Positions 32,967 to 41,082 of a stretch of DNA of 47,008 nucleotides are shown piece after piece. A model generated the notes under the pieces. That model made no database searches. It was not told the origin of the DNA and worked only from the letters and a program-made list of their open reading frames with translations. Position 1 is the stretch's first letter. Each line of letters starts with the position of its first letter. The translations under genes and the position numbers were made by a program. The stretch comes from Treponema_I sp045599005. GTDB taxonomy: Bacteria > Spirochaetota > Spirochaetia > Treponematales > Treponemataceae. The stretch is taken from positions 1-47,008 of the forward strand of contig JAZRVF010000013.1 in the NCBI GenBank assembly GCA_045599005.1, given 5' to 3'.

Positions 32967-33053
32967 TCAGGACCGGAAACCTGTGGCAAGGCTCGACAGC
33001 ACTGACCTGTTATCAGCCGGATAGGGTCCGCTACTACTACTGCCGTCACCCAT
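32967..33053 (-). CDS. 28-codon ORF in the mgtE leader
   Basis: This reading frame begins at an ATG (33053) preceded by AAGGAGGAAACCT, one of the best ribosome-binding sites in the window. It encodes MGDGSSSSGPYPADN followed by 13 residues ending GFRS, then TGA. It ends 130 nt before mgtE on the same strand. The frame is open upstream to a TTG at 33152, giving a possible cysteine-rich 61-residue form (with CVACSGSQCCGGFC). I recognise no family. It may be a leader peptide controlling mgtE, loosely like the proline-containing leader peptides of enterobacterial mgtA/mgtC. That function is an inference. Confidence 0.4.
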   Translation of the reverse strand: MGDGSSSSGPYPADNRSVLSSLATGFRS

Positions 33054-33157
33054 AGGTTTCCTCCTTGTTGTAAGTTTCAAATTGATTGGACAAAATCCAC
33101 CGCAACACTGGCTGCCGGAGCATGCCACGCACTTCGGTGTGATTCTGTGCAACCGTA

Positions 33158-33186
33158 ATTATAGAAAGAATCATTGCTTGATTCAA
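33158..33186 (-). promoter_or_regulatory. Promoter of the mgtE leader
   Basis: TTGAAT (33186-33181), a 17-bp spacer and a consensus TATAAT (33163-33158) on the minus strand. Transcription would start near 33151, about 100 nt before the 28-codon ORF and 315 nt before mgtE. Confidence 0.65.
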
Positions 33187-33312
33187 GGGAAAATTCCTCG
33201 TCTGCAGGGCGTTCCGGCAACAAGTTGCCGTCGGCTGTTCCGCCCTTCGCTGACGCTCATTGCCAGCAGGCTGGCAACTGAAGGGGCTCCATAGTCTAAC
33301 GCGGGGAAAATT
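33187..33312. repeat. Palindrome-rich block flanked by a 9-bp direct repeat
   Basis: GGGAAAATT occurs at 33187-33195 and 33304-33312. Between them lie the perfect palindromes GGCAACAAGTTGCC and TGCCAGCAGGCTGGCA. The apex word GCAACTTGTTGC (minus strand) is shared with element B. It may be an inserted dispersed element with target-site duplication; minus-strand frames through it look like repeat-derived sequence, not a gene. Confidence 0.45.
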
Positions 33313-33365
33313 GCAGGTGGGGAACAATACACTGAAAAAGATTTTGCCTGTATCTTAAACTTTTC

Positions 33366-33394
33366 TTGCATGCTTAAAAAGTTTCGAATATACT
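33366..33394 (+). promoter_or_regulatory. Promoter of the DUF4143 ATPase gene (leaderless candidate)
   Basis: TTGCAT (33366-33371), 17 bp, TATACT (33389-33394), then 7 nt to the ATG at 33402. Transcription would start at or next to the start codon, and no ribosome-binding site is present. Confidence 0.6.
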
Positions 33395-33401
33395 CTAAAT
33401 T

Positions 33402-34616
33402 ATGAAAGAAAATCTGCTTTTTAGAAAACAGTCAGATGAAATAGTAAAACTGTACAAAGACAAAAACATCATAAAAATCCTTTCAGGAATCCGTCGTGCC
33501 GGAAAATCTTTTATGATGAGACTTTTGCGTGAAAATTTCCTTGATTCGGGAATTCATGAAGACCAGATTTTATACATCGATTTTGAAGACTTTGAAAATG
33601 CGCAATATCTTGATTCAAAAAATCTCTATGAGTTAGTGAAAGAAAAAAATCAGAAGAATGGGGGAAAAAGGCTGTATCTTCTTTTTGATGAAATTCAGGA
33701 AGTCAAAGACTGGGAAAAATGCGTGAACAGCCTTTATTCATCAGAAAAAATTGACTGCGACATATATTTAACAGGAAGCAATGCAAATCTTCTTTCTTCT
33801 GAACTTGCTACCTATCTTTCTGGGCGATATGTAAACATTTCAATTTTTCCTCTTTCTTATAAAGAATTTTTAGATTTTTATGCAGTCAACGATTCCTCCG
33901 AAAGTTTTCTTCGTTATATGAAGTTCGGAGGTTTCCCGGGCTTGAAAGAACTTTCAGGCAGTGAATTTTCATTAAAGGCTTATATTGATGGAATCTATTC
34001 CACTGTTTTATTAAAAGATGTGATTTCGCGAAACAAAATCCGTGACACGGCAGTTCTGGAAAAAATAATCTTCTATATAGTAAATAACATCGGAAATATT
34101 TTTTCAGCAAAGCGAATCAGTGATTTCATGAAATCAAACGGGCGTTCCCTTGCTGTGGAAACAGTTTACAATGATATAAACTTTTTGAGATCAGCATTGT
34201 TTCTGTATAAAGTCCCCCGGTTCGATTTAAAGGGTAAAAAAATTCTTGAGACAATGGAAAAATATTACATTGCAGACACAGGATTTCGTTTTCAACTGCT
34301 GGGATTTTCAGACAGTGCCATAAACGGGCTTCTGGAAAATATTGTCTTTATTGAACTTTTACGCCGCGAATACAAAGTCTCCATCGGAAAAATCGGTGAC
34401 TATGAAATAGATTTTGTAGCCGAAAAAAACGGTGTAAGAGAATATTTTCAAGTCTGTTATCTTCTGTCATCAGAAGAAACAATGAAAAGAGAATACCGCC
34501 CGCTGGAACTTGTAAACGATAATTATCCAAAATATCTTCTGACTCTGGATGAACTGCCTGAATCAAATACAGAGGGAATAATCAGGATGAACCTAAGAAA
34601 ATGGCTTCTTGGGTAA
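33402..34616 (+). CDS. AAA-type ATPase with DUF4143 domain
   Basis: This 404-residue protein has an N-terminal P-loop ATPase (about 1-180): Walker A SGIRRAGKS, Walker B LYLLFDEIQEV, and a sensor-like LTGSNANLLS followed by the family motif LSGRYVNISIFPLSYKEF. The C-terminal part (about 200-400) is DUF4143, related to restriction-endonuclease-like folds, with EIDFVAEKNG. Such proteins are common accessory genes in gut bacteria and treponemes; a role with toxins or mobile elements has been suggested but not shown. It appears monocistronic. Confidence 0.9.
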   Translation: MKENLLFRKQSDEIVKLYKDKNIIKILSGIRRAGKSFMMRLLRENFLDSGIHEDQILYIDFEDFENAQYLDSKNLYELVKEKNQKNGGKRLYLLFDEIQEVKDWEKCVNSLYSSEKIDCDIYLTGSNANLLSSELATYLSGRYVNISIFPLSYKEFLDFYAVNDSSESFLRYMKFGGFPGLKELSGSEFSLKAYIDGIYSTVLLKDVISRNKIRDTAVLEKIIFYIVNNIGNIFSAKRISDFMKSNGRSLAVETVYNDINFLRSALFLYKVPRFDLKGKKILETMEKYYIADTGFRFQLLGFSDSAINGLLENIVFIELLRREYKVSIGKIGDYEIDFVAEKNGVREYFQVCYLLSSEETMKREYRPLELVNDNYPKYLLTLDELPESNTEGIIRMNLRKWLLG

Positions 34617-34712
34617 AAGTGAGAAACAAAACTGAGATATAAATTCCTGTATAAACTCTAATTCTTAATTATTCCATAAACAGGATATTCAGCCGCTGTC
34701 ATCCCGTGGAAA

Positions 34713-34961
34713 TCAATCTGGTTCAGCAGTGGATTGGCCCAGGTCTTTCTGTATGTGGAATAATCCCACCGGATAACAGCCCAGCAAAAAAAAGTAATGG
34801 ACGTAGTCAGCAAGACCGGTCCTTCGGCCTGAAAGAATGTTTTTTTCAGAGAGGATTATTACATAAAAGTCCAGAAATGCGATTAAACGCAGAACTGAAT
34901 AAGGAATCAGTACTGTCTCAAGAAAAATTCTCTTTCCGGATCTGTCTGCGATATTGTTCAT
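34713..34961 (-). CDS. Small predicted membrane protein
   Basis: This 82-residue frame encodes two hydrophobic segments (LIPYSVLRLIAFLDFYVIIL and YVHYFFLLGCYPVGLF) split by a charged loop, which looks like a small membrane protein and not chance sequence. I recognise no named family. No ribosome-binding site is visible; a TACAAT lies 8 nt before the ATG, but its -35 is poor. It is convergent with the ATPase gene. The rest of the 34617-35084 gap shows nothing I can support. Confidence 0.45.
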   Translation of the reverse strand: MNNIADRSGKRIFLETVLIPYSVLRLIAFLDFYVIILSEKNILSGRRTGLADYVHYFFLLGCYPVGLFHIQKDLGQSTAEPD

Positions 34962-35084
34962 ATATCAGCATTGTATACCATTTGTTTCCGAAAAAACACC
35001 TCCCGAAAACCTGCTGATCCGTGCAGAACACTTCCGCTCTTCAGCTTTTCAGGAAAATTCCTCGCCCGCACCGGCAATTCCCTG

Positions 35085-35090
35085 TATAAT
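35085..35090 (+). promoter_or_regulatory. -10 box of the glycerate kinase gene (leaderless candidate)
   Basis: A consensus TATAAT lies 6 nt before the ATG at 35097. I see no good -35 hexamer at 16-18 bp and no ribosome-binding site. Confidence 0.5.
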
Positions 35091-35096
35091 ATCCTC

Positions 35097-36365
35097 ATGA
35101 CAGACATTTTACGCAGAGACTGTGACACTATTGTCGCTTCATCAATAAAATCAGTGCTTCCGGATTCAGCCGTGCAGAAAGCACTCCAAAGCGTTGATTT
35201 TCGTACTGCTTTCGAGAAGTGCCGCTCCCGCAATGGAAAAGTGATCCTTGTGGCTGCAGGAAAAGCCGCGTGGGCAATGGCAGATGCCGCATACAGAGAA
35301 AACCCGCTTCTGGACACCGGAATCGTGGTCACAAAATACGGCCATTCAAAGGGCGCCATTGCGGAAGGAATCCGCATTGAAGAAGCCGGCCATCCGGTGC
35401 CAGATGACGCAACTTTTTCCGCAACCCGGTCAGTTCTCGAACTCACTTCCGGCCTTTCTGAGAATGATCTTGTACTGTTCCTGCTTTCAGGCGGCGGTTC
35501 CGCGCTTTTTGAAGAGCCTCTGGTAAAGCCCGCGGAACTTCAGACCGTAACAAAAGATCTGCTTGCCTGCGGTGCAGAGATTACAGAAATCAACACAATC
35601 AGAAAACGTCTTTCCGCGGTAAAAGGCGGCCGTTTTGCAGAACATTGCGCACCTGCAAAAGTTTTTTCGGTGATACTGTCCGATGTTCTCGGCGACCGGC
35701 TTGATATGATCGCGTCTGGCCCCACTGTTGCAGACAGTTCCACCTGTCAGGAGGCGCTGGAAATCGTAAAAAAATACAATCTTTCATTTCCGCCTGCCGT
35801 CATGGAATGCCTTGCAGAAGAAACACCTAAATCCGTGCCAAATGCAGAAAACCACGTTTTCGGAAGCGTTACCGATCTGGTAAAAGCCGCCGCAGATTCA
35901 GCACGGGCCTGTGGCTACAAGCCTGTGATCCTTACAGACAGTCTTACATGTGAAGCCCGGGAATCAGGAAGCATGCTCGGTTCCATTGCCGCCTGGTACA
36001 GCACAAAAGCAGAAGAAAACTTGGCTTTCATTGCAGGCGGAGAAACAGTGGTCCATCTTACCGGAACCGGAAAAGGCGGCCGCAATCAGGAACTTGCACT
36101 GGCAGCGGCGCCAAAGATCGCAGGGCTTACCAATGCTGCGGTTTTCTCAGTCGGATCAGACGGAACAGACGGCCCCACAGACGCAGCAGGCGGTTTTGCA
36201 GACGGCACCACATGCTCCCTTCTGCGTCAAGAAGGCCTCAAGACAGACCAAATCCTCGCGGACAACAACGCCTACTTTGCATTGCAGAAAACCGGCGGAC
36301 TCATAATCACAGGGCCCACGGGAACCAATGTGAACGACGTTTCCGTAGTCCTGATCCGAAAGTGA
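35097..36365 (+). CDS. Glycerate 2-kinase (GckA/MOFRL type)
   Basis: This 422-residue protein belongs to the DUF4147/MOFRL glycerate kinase family, which phosphorylates D-glycerate at C2. The N-terminal half has VAAGKAAWAMADAA, FLLSGGGSALFE, INTIRKRLSAVKGGR and SDVLGDRLDMIASGPT. The C-terminal MOFRL domain has GGETVVHLTGTGKGGRNQEL, FSVGSDGTDGPTDAAGG and TGPTGTNVNDV. The ATG at 35097 gives the family-typical start; a longer frame from 34971 has no support. No glycerate or serine-pathway neighbour is present, so its metabolic setting is unclear. Confidence 0.92.
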   Translation: MTDILRRDCDTIVASSIKSVLPDSAVQKALQSVDFRTAFEKCRSRNGKVILVAAGKAAWAMADAAYRENPLLDTGIVVTKYGHSKGAIAEGIRIEEAGHPVPDDATFSATRSVLELTSGLSENDLVLFLLSGGGSALFEEPLVKPAELQTVTKDLLACGAEITEINTIRKRLSAVKGGRFAEHCAPAKVFSVILSDVLGDRLDMIASGPTVADSSTCQEALEIVKKYNLSFPPAVMECLAEETPKSVPNAENHVFGSVTDLVKAAADSARACGYKPVILTDSLTCEARESGSMLGSIAAWYSTKAEENLAFIAGGETVVHLTGTGKGGRNQELALAAAPKIAGLTNAAVFSVGSDGTDGPTDAAGGFADGTTCSLLRQEGLKTDQILADNNAYFALQKTGGLIITGPTGTNVNDVSVVLIRK

Positions 36366-36463
36366 GATCCGAGGATTATTCAGAAGCCCCTTACGGAAGC
36401 CCGGCGGTGCAGAAGCTAGCCCCGGCGGAAGCAGGGATGAAAGCCTTTTTCCTGTTTCCTGTT

Positions 36464-38662
36464 CTAGAATCTTCTTGCCGTAAGGGTTTCCCCCATATCT
36501 TCGGCCCGTTCCAGAGTACGTACAAAAAGTGGAACAAACAGCGGCAGAAGACTCTTTAAACGTTTGAAGAATCCTTTCTGTTCGCCAAGTCCGCCACGCA
36601 CCAGCTGCACTTTTATGATTACTGCCGCCTCATCTGCCAGAAGCGGAATGAAGCGGAACAGTACCAGCAGCACTGTTATCACGGATTTTACCGGGCACAG
36701 TTTCCGGAGCCCGGCTATCAGCTGGTCTTCGGCTGTGGAAAACATGAATGTGTAAAGGGCAAAAACTGCAATCCACAGGCGGCAGAAGGCTCTGATTGAA
36801 TTCTCGACCATTGCCTGTGTAAGTTTGAAGAATCCCGCCCTGAAGATCACAGTGTCTGTGGGTAGAAGCGGAAAGAGAATGCACTGCAGAAGTGTAAAGA
36901 ACAGAAGCCATGGAATGACTTTAAGAAAAAGCAGGAAAGGTTTTTTTGCGGGCATCTGTGCAAAAAGACTGTAGACTGCCGCGATCACCATGCAGACACC
37001 CAGAGCCGCAAAATTCCTTATGCAGAAAGAAGGAACAAACATTGCAAGAAAAAGCAGGATTTTTGCTGTGTCCGGAAGTCTGTGGATAAGGGATTTCTTT
37101 TCTTTGTAGGCGCTGGTTCTGATTCCAGAAAGACTTTTCAGAAGTCCTGAATTCTCCATGGGGCGTACCTGCTTAAGTTCATGGCCGCTTCCCTTTCCGG
37201 CGGAAGAACCGGCTGTGTCAGAGATACTTTCAGTTCGGGCCTTGACACGGGCACCGTCCTGTTCCATTTCCATACAGATTTCTTCTATTTTACCGTCTTT
37301 CAGCTGCAGAACCCTGTCCGCACAGGCGGCTTCCTCCATGTTGTGTGTTGAGAAAAGCACAGTCCGTCCCTGGGCGCACAGTTTCTGAAGTGTGTTCATC
37401 ACCTGACTTCGGGCATGGTAATCAAGGGCAGCGCAGGGTTCGTCAAAGATCATCACGTCCTGGTTCATTGCGATGATTCCGGCAATAGAGACCATGCGTT
37501 TCTCGCCGCCTGAAAGCATGCGCACCTGACGGTCAGAGAAATCCTGGTAGGGAAGTCCGGCCAGTTCCATCGCTTCTTTTACGCAGCGGCGCAGAGTTTT
37601 CCCGTGTCCGCCCTGGTTTGCGGGGCCGTAAGCCACATCGTCCGCCACAAACTGTTCAAAGAGCGCGCTCTCACTGTCCTGAAGACAGTAGGCGGGGCGC
37701 TGTTCCGCATAAACTGAGCCTTTTGAGGGTGCAAGCAGTCCTGATGCTGTCTCAAAGAGCGTGGACTTTCCCGCACCGGATTCGCCCACCAGCGCGGTAA
37801 GAGTTCCACGCTTCAAGGCAAAGGAAAGGTTTTTAAGCACCGGCTCAGCATCTCTGCTGTAGGCAAAATCAACTCCGTCAAAAACCAGCGCGTTCTCACT
37901 GTCTTCATCAGGATTCTTTTCCAGAGCGCGTCTTGGAGGAAGTCCTTCACCCAAAAGCTGTTTCTTCAGGTCAGAAGCCGCTTCAAAATCAGTTTTTGTG
38001 CCGTCAAAAATCAGGCTTCCTCTGTCCATGACCAGAATCCGGTCGTAACGAAGAGCCTCCGAAATGTCATGAGTGATGCACAGGACAGAGTTTCCCGCGG
38101 CTTTATATTCCTCAACAAAATCAAGAATTTCCTGCCTTGTGTCAGGATCAACCATCGAAACTGATTCATCAAGAAAAAGAAGCCGCGGACTCAGTGCAAG
38201 AATTCCACAGAAAGCCAGTTTCTGCATCTGGCCCAGAGAAAGATTCAGTGTGGAGAAAGAGCGTTTGTCCCAGAGATGCACAGTCTTCAGAAGCTTCTCA
38301 ATTCGGGAAGCGGTGCATTCCCTGTCAGCCCTGATGTTCTGCAGACCGAGACTTGTGTCCTGGGCAGTTATTCCGGCGATGATCTGGGTTTTTGGTGACT
38401 GAAAGACAATTCCGTCAGACACAGCAGGTCCGTCAGCAAGAGGCAGCACTTCGCCGCTCCGTTCCACAGTGCCTTCCGTGCATTCAAGAAAGCCGGCGGC
38501 AATCCGTACCAGAGTGCTTTTCCCGGAACCGTTGGCTCCGAGAAGGGCAACACTTTCCCCGGATTCAAGTTCAAAAGAGACGTTGTTTACAGCAAGGATA
38601 TTGTTTTTTTCGTATCTGTAGGAAACATTTTTAACTTCAAGAATATTCTTTTCTTTCAGCAT
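36464..38662 (-). CDS. ECF transporter energising module as one protein (EcfA-EcfA-EcfT)
   Basis: This 732-residue protein joins three components. Residues about 6-235 are a first EcfA/CbiO ATPase (Walker A GANGSGKST, signature LSLGQMQK, Walker B LLFLDE). Residues about 262-490 are a second (GESGAGKST, LSGGEKRM, VMIFDEP). Residues about 530-732 are an EcfT membrane protein of several helices with coupling motifs VRG and ARR near the end. ECF importers take up vitamins or metals through separate S-subunits. None is encoded nearby, so the substrate is unknown. The ATG at 38662 begins the ATPase; the longer upstream frame is a repeat-derived extension. Confidence 0.9.
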   Translation of the reverse strand: MLKEKNILEVKNVSYRYEKNNILAVNNVSFELESGESVALLGANGSGKSTLVRIAAGFLECTEGTVERSGEVLPLADGPAVSDGIVFQSPKTQIIAGITAQDTSLGLQNIRADRECTASRIEKLLKTVHLWDKRSFSTLNLSLGQMQKLAFCGILALSPRLLFLDESVSMVDPDTRQEILDFVEEYKAAGNSVLCITHDISEALRYDRILVMDRGSLIFDGTKTDFEAASDLKKQLLGEGLPPRRALEKNPDEDSENALVFDGVDFAYSRDAEPVLKNLSFALKRGTLTALVGESGAGKSTLFETASGLLAPSKGSVYAEQRPAYCLQDSESALFEQFVADDVAYGPANQGGHGKTLRRCVKEAMELAGLPYQDFSDRQVRMLSGGEKRMVSIAGIIAMNQDVMIFDEPCAALDYHARSQVMNTLQKLCAQGRTVLFSTHNMEEAACADRVLQLKDGKIEEICMEMEQDGARVKARTESISDTAGSSAGKGSGHELKQVRPMENSGLLKSLSGIRTSAYKEKKSLIHRLPDTAKILLFLAMFVPSFCIRNFAALGVCMVIAAVYSLFAQMPAKKPFLLFLKVIPWLLFFTLLQCILFPLLPTDTVIFRAGFFKLTQAMVENSIRAFCRLWIAVFALYTFMFSTAEDQLIAGLRKLCPVKSVITVLLVLFRFIPLLADEAAVIIKVQLVRGGLGEQKGFFKRLKSLLPLFVPLFVRTLERAEDMGETLTARRF

Positions 38663-38668
38663 GGCGGG

Positions 38669-38697
38669 ATTATAGCAGTTTTCCCTGAAACATTCAA
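38669..38697 (-). promoter_or_regulatory. Promoter of the ECF fusion gene (leaderless candidate)
   Basis: TTGAAT (38697-38692), 17 bp, TATAAT (38674-38669), then 6 nt to the ATG at 38662. No ribosome-binding site fits. Confidence 0.65.
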
Positions 38698-38810
38698 TTT
38701 TGCCCGGAGTCGCCTTCACCAAACAAATGTCTGCCGCTTTCTTCCTTCCCGTGTGACTGTGGAACGCCTGCCATGTGGGTCCGGACTCACTTCTCGGTGG
38801 TGGAGTGGGA

Positions 38811-38872
38811 CAGCACATGTCATGTTGAGCGCAGTCGTTTCTGTGCAGCACATGTCATGTTGAGCGCAGTCG
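38811..38872 (+). repeat. Two copies of the dispersed TCATGTTGAGCGCAGTCG repeat
   Basis: CAGCACATGTCATGTTGAGC plus GCAGTCG occurs at 38811-38837 and again at 38846-38872, a 35-bp period. The second copy continues into GAAACATC, as in the units at 31077 and 31359. The rest of the 38698-38964 gap holds the chemoreceptor promoter region. Confidence 0.75.
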
Positions 38873-38964
38873 AAACATCTGCCAGACTTTTTTAATCCTA
38901 AATTGCCTCACAATAAAGTTTCTCTATTTCAAATATCGTGGTAAAATGTCCTGAGAGGAATTCT

Positions 38965-41082
38965 ATGGAAAACGAAAAACCATCTTCAACCAGAAAAAAG
39001 ACTGTAAAAATAAGCGGAAAAATCCTTGCCGTCGTAATCATATGTTTTGCGGTTCTTGCAGGAGTCTTGCTGGCAGCAATCTCAGGCAGCATAACCAATT
39101 CCCTGGATGACTATTTTGTGGATCAGCTGGTTCAGAAATACGAGACATTCACCGTTGACCTTGCGAACAAAGGGACACGGCTTTACAATTCTTCAAAGCT
39201 GCTCAACGAATCTGCGGATCTGCGCGCTGCCCTCGCAAATAAAGACAGTTTCACCATCTCAACTTATCTGGACAGCTTCAGGACTGCATCTTCTGTCACT
39301 GCCGTACATCTTGTGGACATGACCGGAAAGATCATCTACTCAACAGAACCGGTTGTCGCGGATGTGATGCGTTTCGTAAACAATGAGACCTTCAAGACCG
39401 CCGCCTTAAGAAGTCCTGTCTACAAAATCAGTCTGATCCAGGACACAGTTTCCTATCTTGCTGTGAACAAGATGAACATGGGCACTGATTTCAAAGGATA
39501 CTGCATCCTTGAGGACACCCTTTCCTCAAATACATCCGTTGATTACTACAAGGATCTTCTGGGCTGTGAATTCTCTGTTTTTGTGGATGAGAACCGTATC
39601 TCAACCTCAATCATCGATTCAGGATCCCAGCACCGTTTTGTCGGCACAACATTGGACAATACCACAATCTATAATGCGGTCTACAATCAGAGTGAAGTCT
39701 ATTTCGGCGACAATTCTGTTGACGGAAAGGCATACAAAGCCGCCTATCTGGCAGCAAAACTTGATTCATCAACTGACAGAGTGATGTTCTCCATTGCGAT
39801 TCCAAAAGATGTGATGACAGAGACAACCTCCACAGTAAACAGAAGAGTTTCAATCATTCTTTTCGGAATGATTGTGATTTTCATCTTCATACTGATTTTT
39901 GCCCTGCGGCTCATTGTTGTGAATCCCATCAAGAAAGCATCGGTGGCAATCCACAATCTTGCGCAGGACACTGATGACACAGACCTGACATACCGCGTGA
40001 AGGTAAACGGAAACGATGAGATTGCCGCGCTCTGCAACGACATTGACACCTTCCTGGAACGCCAGCAGAACCTGATCATCGATCTTAAAGCTGAGCAGAC
40101 CACCCTGGAGGAAATCGGTCTCACACTTGGAACCGCCGCCCACGAGTCTGCCAGTGCCATTGCCCAGATTATGGCAAACATCAAAGGTGTGCGCCATCAG
40201 ACTGAACTGCAGATGAACGCTGTAAATGCTGCGGATCTCCAGGTAAGCGGTTCTCTGGACAGTGTTACCCGCCTTGGTTCTGTAATTGAAAGTCAGGGCA
40301 AGGGAATTGATTCCTCATCTTCTGCCATTGAACAGATGGTCGGCAATATCGCTTCGGTGTCTGAGTCGGTGCGCAAAATGAACGAACAGTTCAAGGAACT
40401 TCTTGAGGTTACACGCACCGGTCATGAGAAACAGGAGACAGTGAATGTGGAAGTCGCGAAAATGTCTGAGCAGTCACGGCTTCTTATTGAGGCAAACTCT
40501 GTGATCAACCGCATTGCAAGTCAGACAAACCTTCTTGCCATGAACGCCGCGATTGAGGCTGCCCACGCTGGTGAGGCCGGTGCCGGATTCAGTGTTGTTG
40601 CTGACGAGATCCGAAGTCTTGCAGAAAGCTCAAGCAAACAGTCACACACTATCGGTCAGGAACTTAAGAACATCACAAAGACAATCGGAGACATGGTCCA
40701 GGCTTCCCACGAATCCCAGAACGCTTTCCGTTCAATTACCGAGAAACTTTCTGACACTGACAATCTGGTCCAGGAAATTGATTCAGCCATGAACGAGCAG
40801 GACATTGCCTCAAAACAGGTTCTGGAATCTCTGCGCGATATTCTTTCTTCCACTGCCCAGGTTCAGCAGAATGCAAAGGAAATGCAGGACAGTTCGGCAA
40901 AAGTCCATGAAGAGATTGATAATCTCACGATGATTGCCCAGACTGTTCTGAACAGCATGGATGAGATGACAAACGGTGCCGCAGAGATCAACACCTCAGC
41001 ACAGGGTGTGGCTCAGATGGCGGAACGTACAAAGGACAACATTCAGGATCTGGATACTTTGGTCGGACGTTTTATCGTTTAA
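38965..41082 (+). CDS. Methyl-accepting chemotaxis protein
   Basis: This 705-residue chemoreceptor has a first membrane helix (about 20-45), an extracytoplasmic sensor of Cache type (about 46-295), a second helix (about 300-325, with IILFGMIVIFIFILIFALRL), a HAMP domain (about 326-380) and a long coiled-coil signalling domain with the hairpin tip INRIASQTNLLAMNAAIEAA followed by HAGEAG. It controls CheA and thereby flagellar rotation. AGAGG precedes the ATG at 38965. TAAAGTTT (38914-38921) resembles a sigma28 -35 half, but no matching -10 is seen; TAAAAT (38942-38947) is a possible sigma70 -10. Its stop codon overlaps the opposite-strand stop of the next gene. Confidence 0.94.
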   Translation: MENEKPSSTRKKTVKISGKILAVVIICFAVLAGVLLAAISGSITNSLDDYFVDQLVQKYETFTVDLANKGTRLYNSSKLLNESADLRAALANKDSFTISTYLDSFRTASSVTAVHLVDMTGKIIYSTEPVVADVMRFVNNETFKTAALRSPVYKISLIQDTVSYLAVNKMNMGTDFKGYCILEDTLSSNTSVDYYKDLLGCEFSVFVDENRISTSIIDSGSQHRFVGTTLDNTTIYNAVYNQSEVYFGDNSVDGKAYKAAYLAAKLDSSTDRVMFSIAIPKDVMTETTSTVNRRVSIILFGMIVIFIFILIFALRLIVVNPIKKASVAIHNLAQDTDDTDLTYRVKVNGNDEIAALCNDIDTFLERQQNLIIDLKAEQTTLEEIGLTLGTAAHESASAIAQIMANIKGVRHQTELQMNAVNAADLQVSGSLDSVTRLGSVIESQGKGIDSSSSAIEQMVGNIASVSESVRKMNEQFKELLEVTRTGHEKQETVNVEVAKMSEQSRLLIEANSVINRIASQTNLLAMNAAIEAAHAGEAGAGFSVVADEIRSLAESSSKQSHTIGQELKNITKTIGDMVQASHESQNAFRSITEKLSDTDNLVQEIDSAMNEQDIASKQVLESLRDILSSTAQVQQNAKEMQDSSAKVHEEIDNLTMIAQTVLNSMDEMTNGAAEINTSAQGVAQMAERTKDNIQDLDTLVGRFIV

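Noticed and set aside
33046..33371. Minus-strand frames of 62-93 codons upstream of mgtE
   Set aside because: They run through the palindrome-rich block and several overlap each other in different frames, as expected of a repeat; only the short ORF with a strong ribosome-binding site was kept.
34971..35096. 42-codon N-terminal extension of glycerate kinase
   Set aside because: No family similarity, and a TATAAT box lies between it and the ATG at 35097.
38663..38851. 63-codon N-terminal extension of the ECF fusion
   Set aside because: It contains no ATPase sequence and overlaps the dispersed-repeat region and the TTGAAT-17-TATAAT promoter; the ATG at 38662 begins the conserved part.
38914..38947. 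Sigma28 (flagellar) promoter before the chemoreceptor
   Set aside because: TAAAGTTT matches the -35 half, but no GCCGATAA-like -10 occurs at the right spacing.
41079..41082. Shared stop codons of the chemoreceptor and the A24-like gene as a functional overlap
   Set aside because: The TTTAAA palindrome makes both stops by chance; a 4-bp convergent overlap is not unusual in compact genomes.
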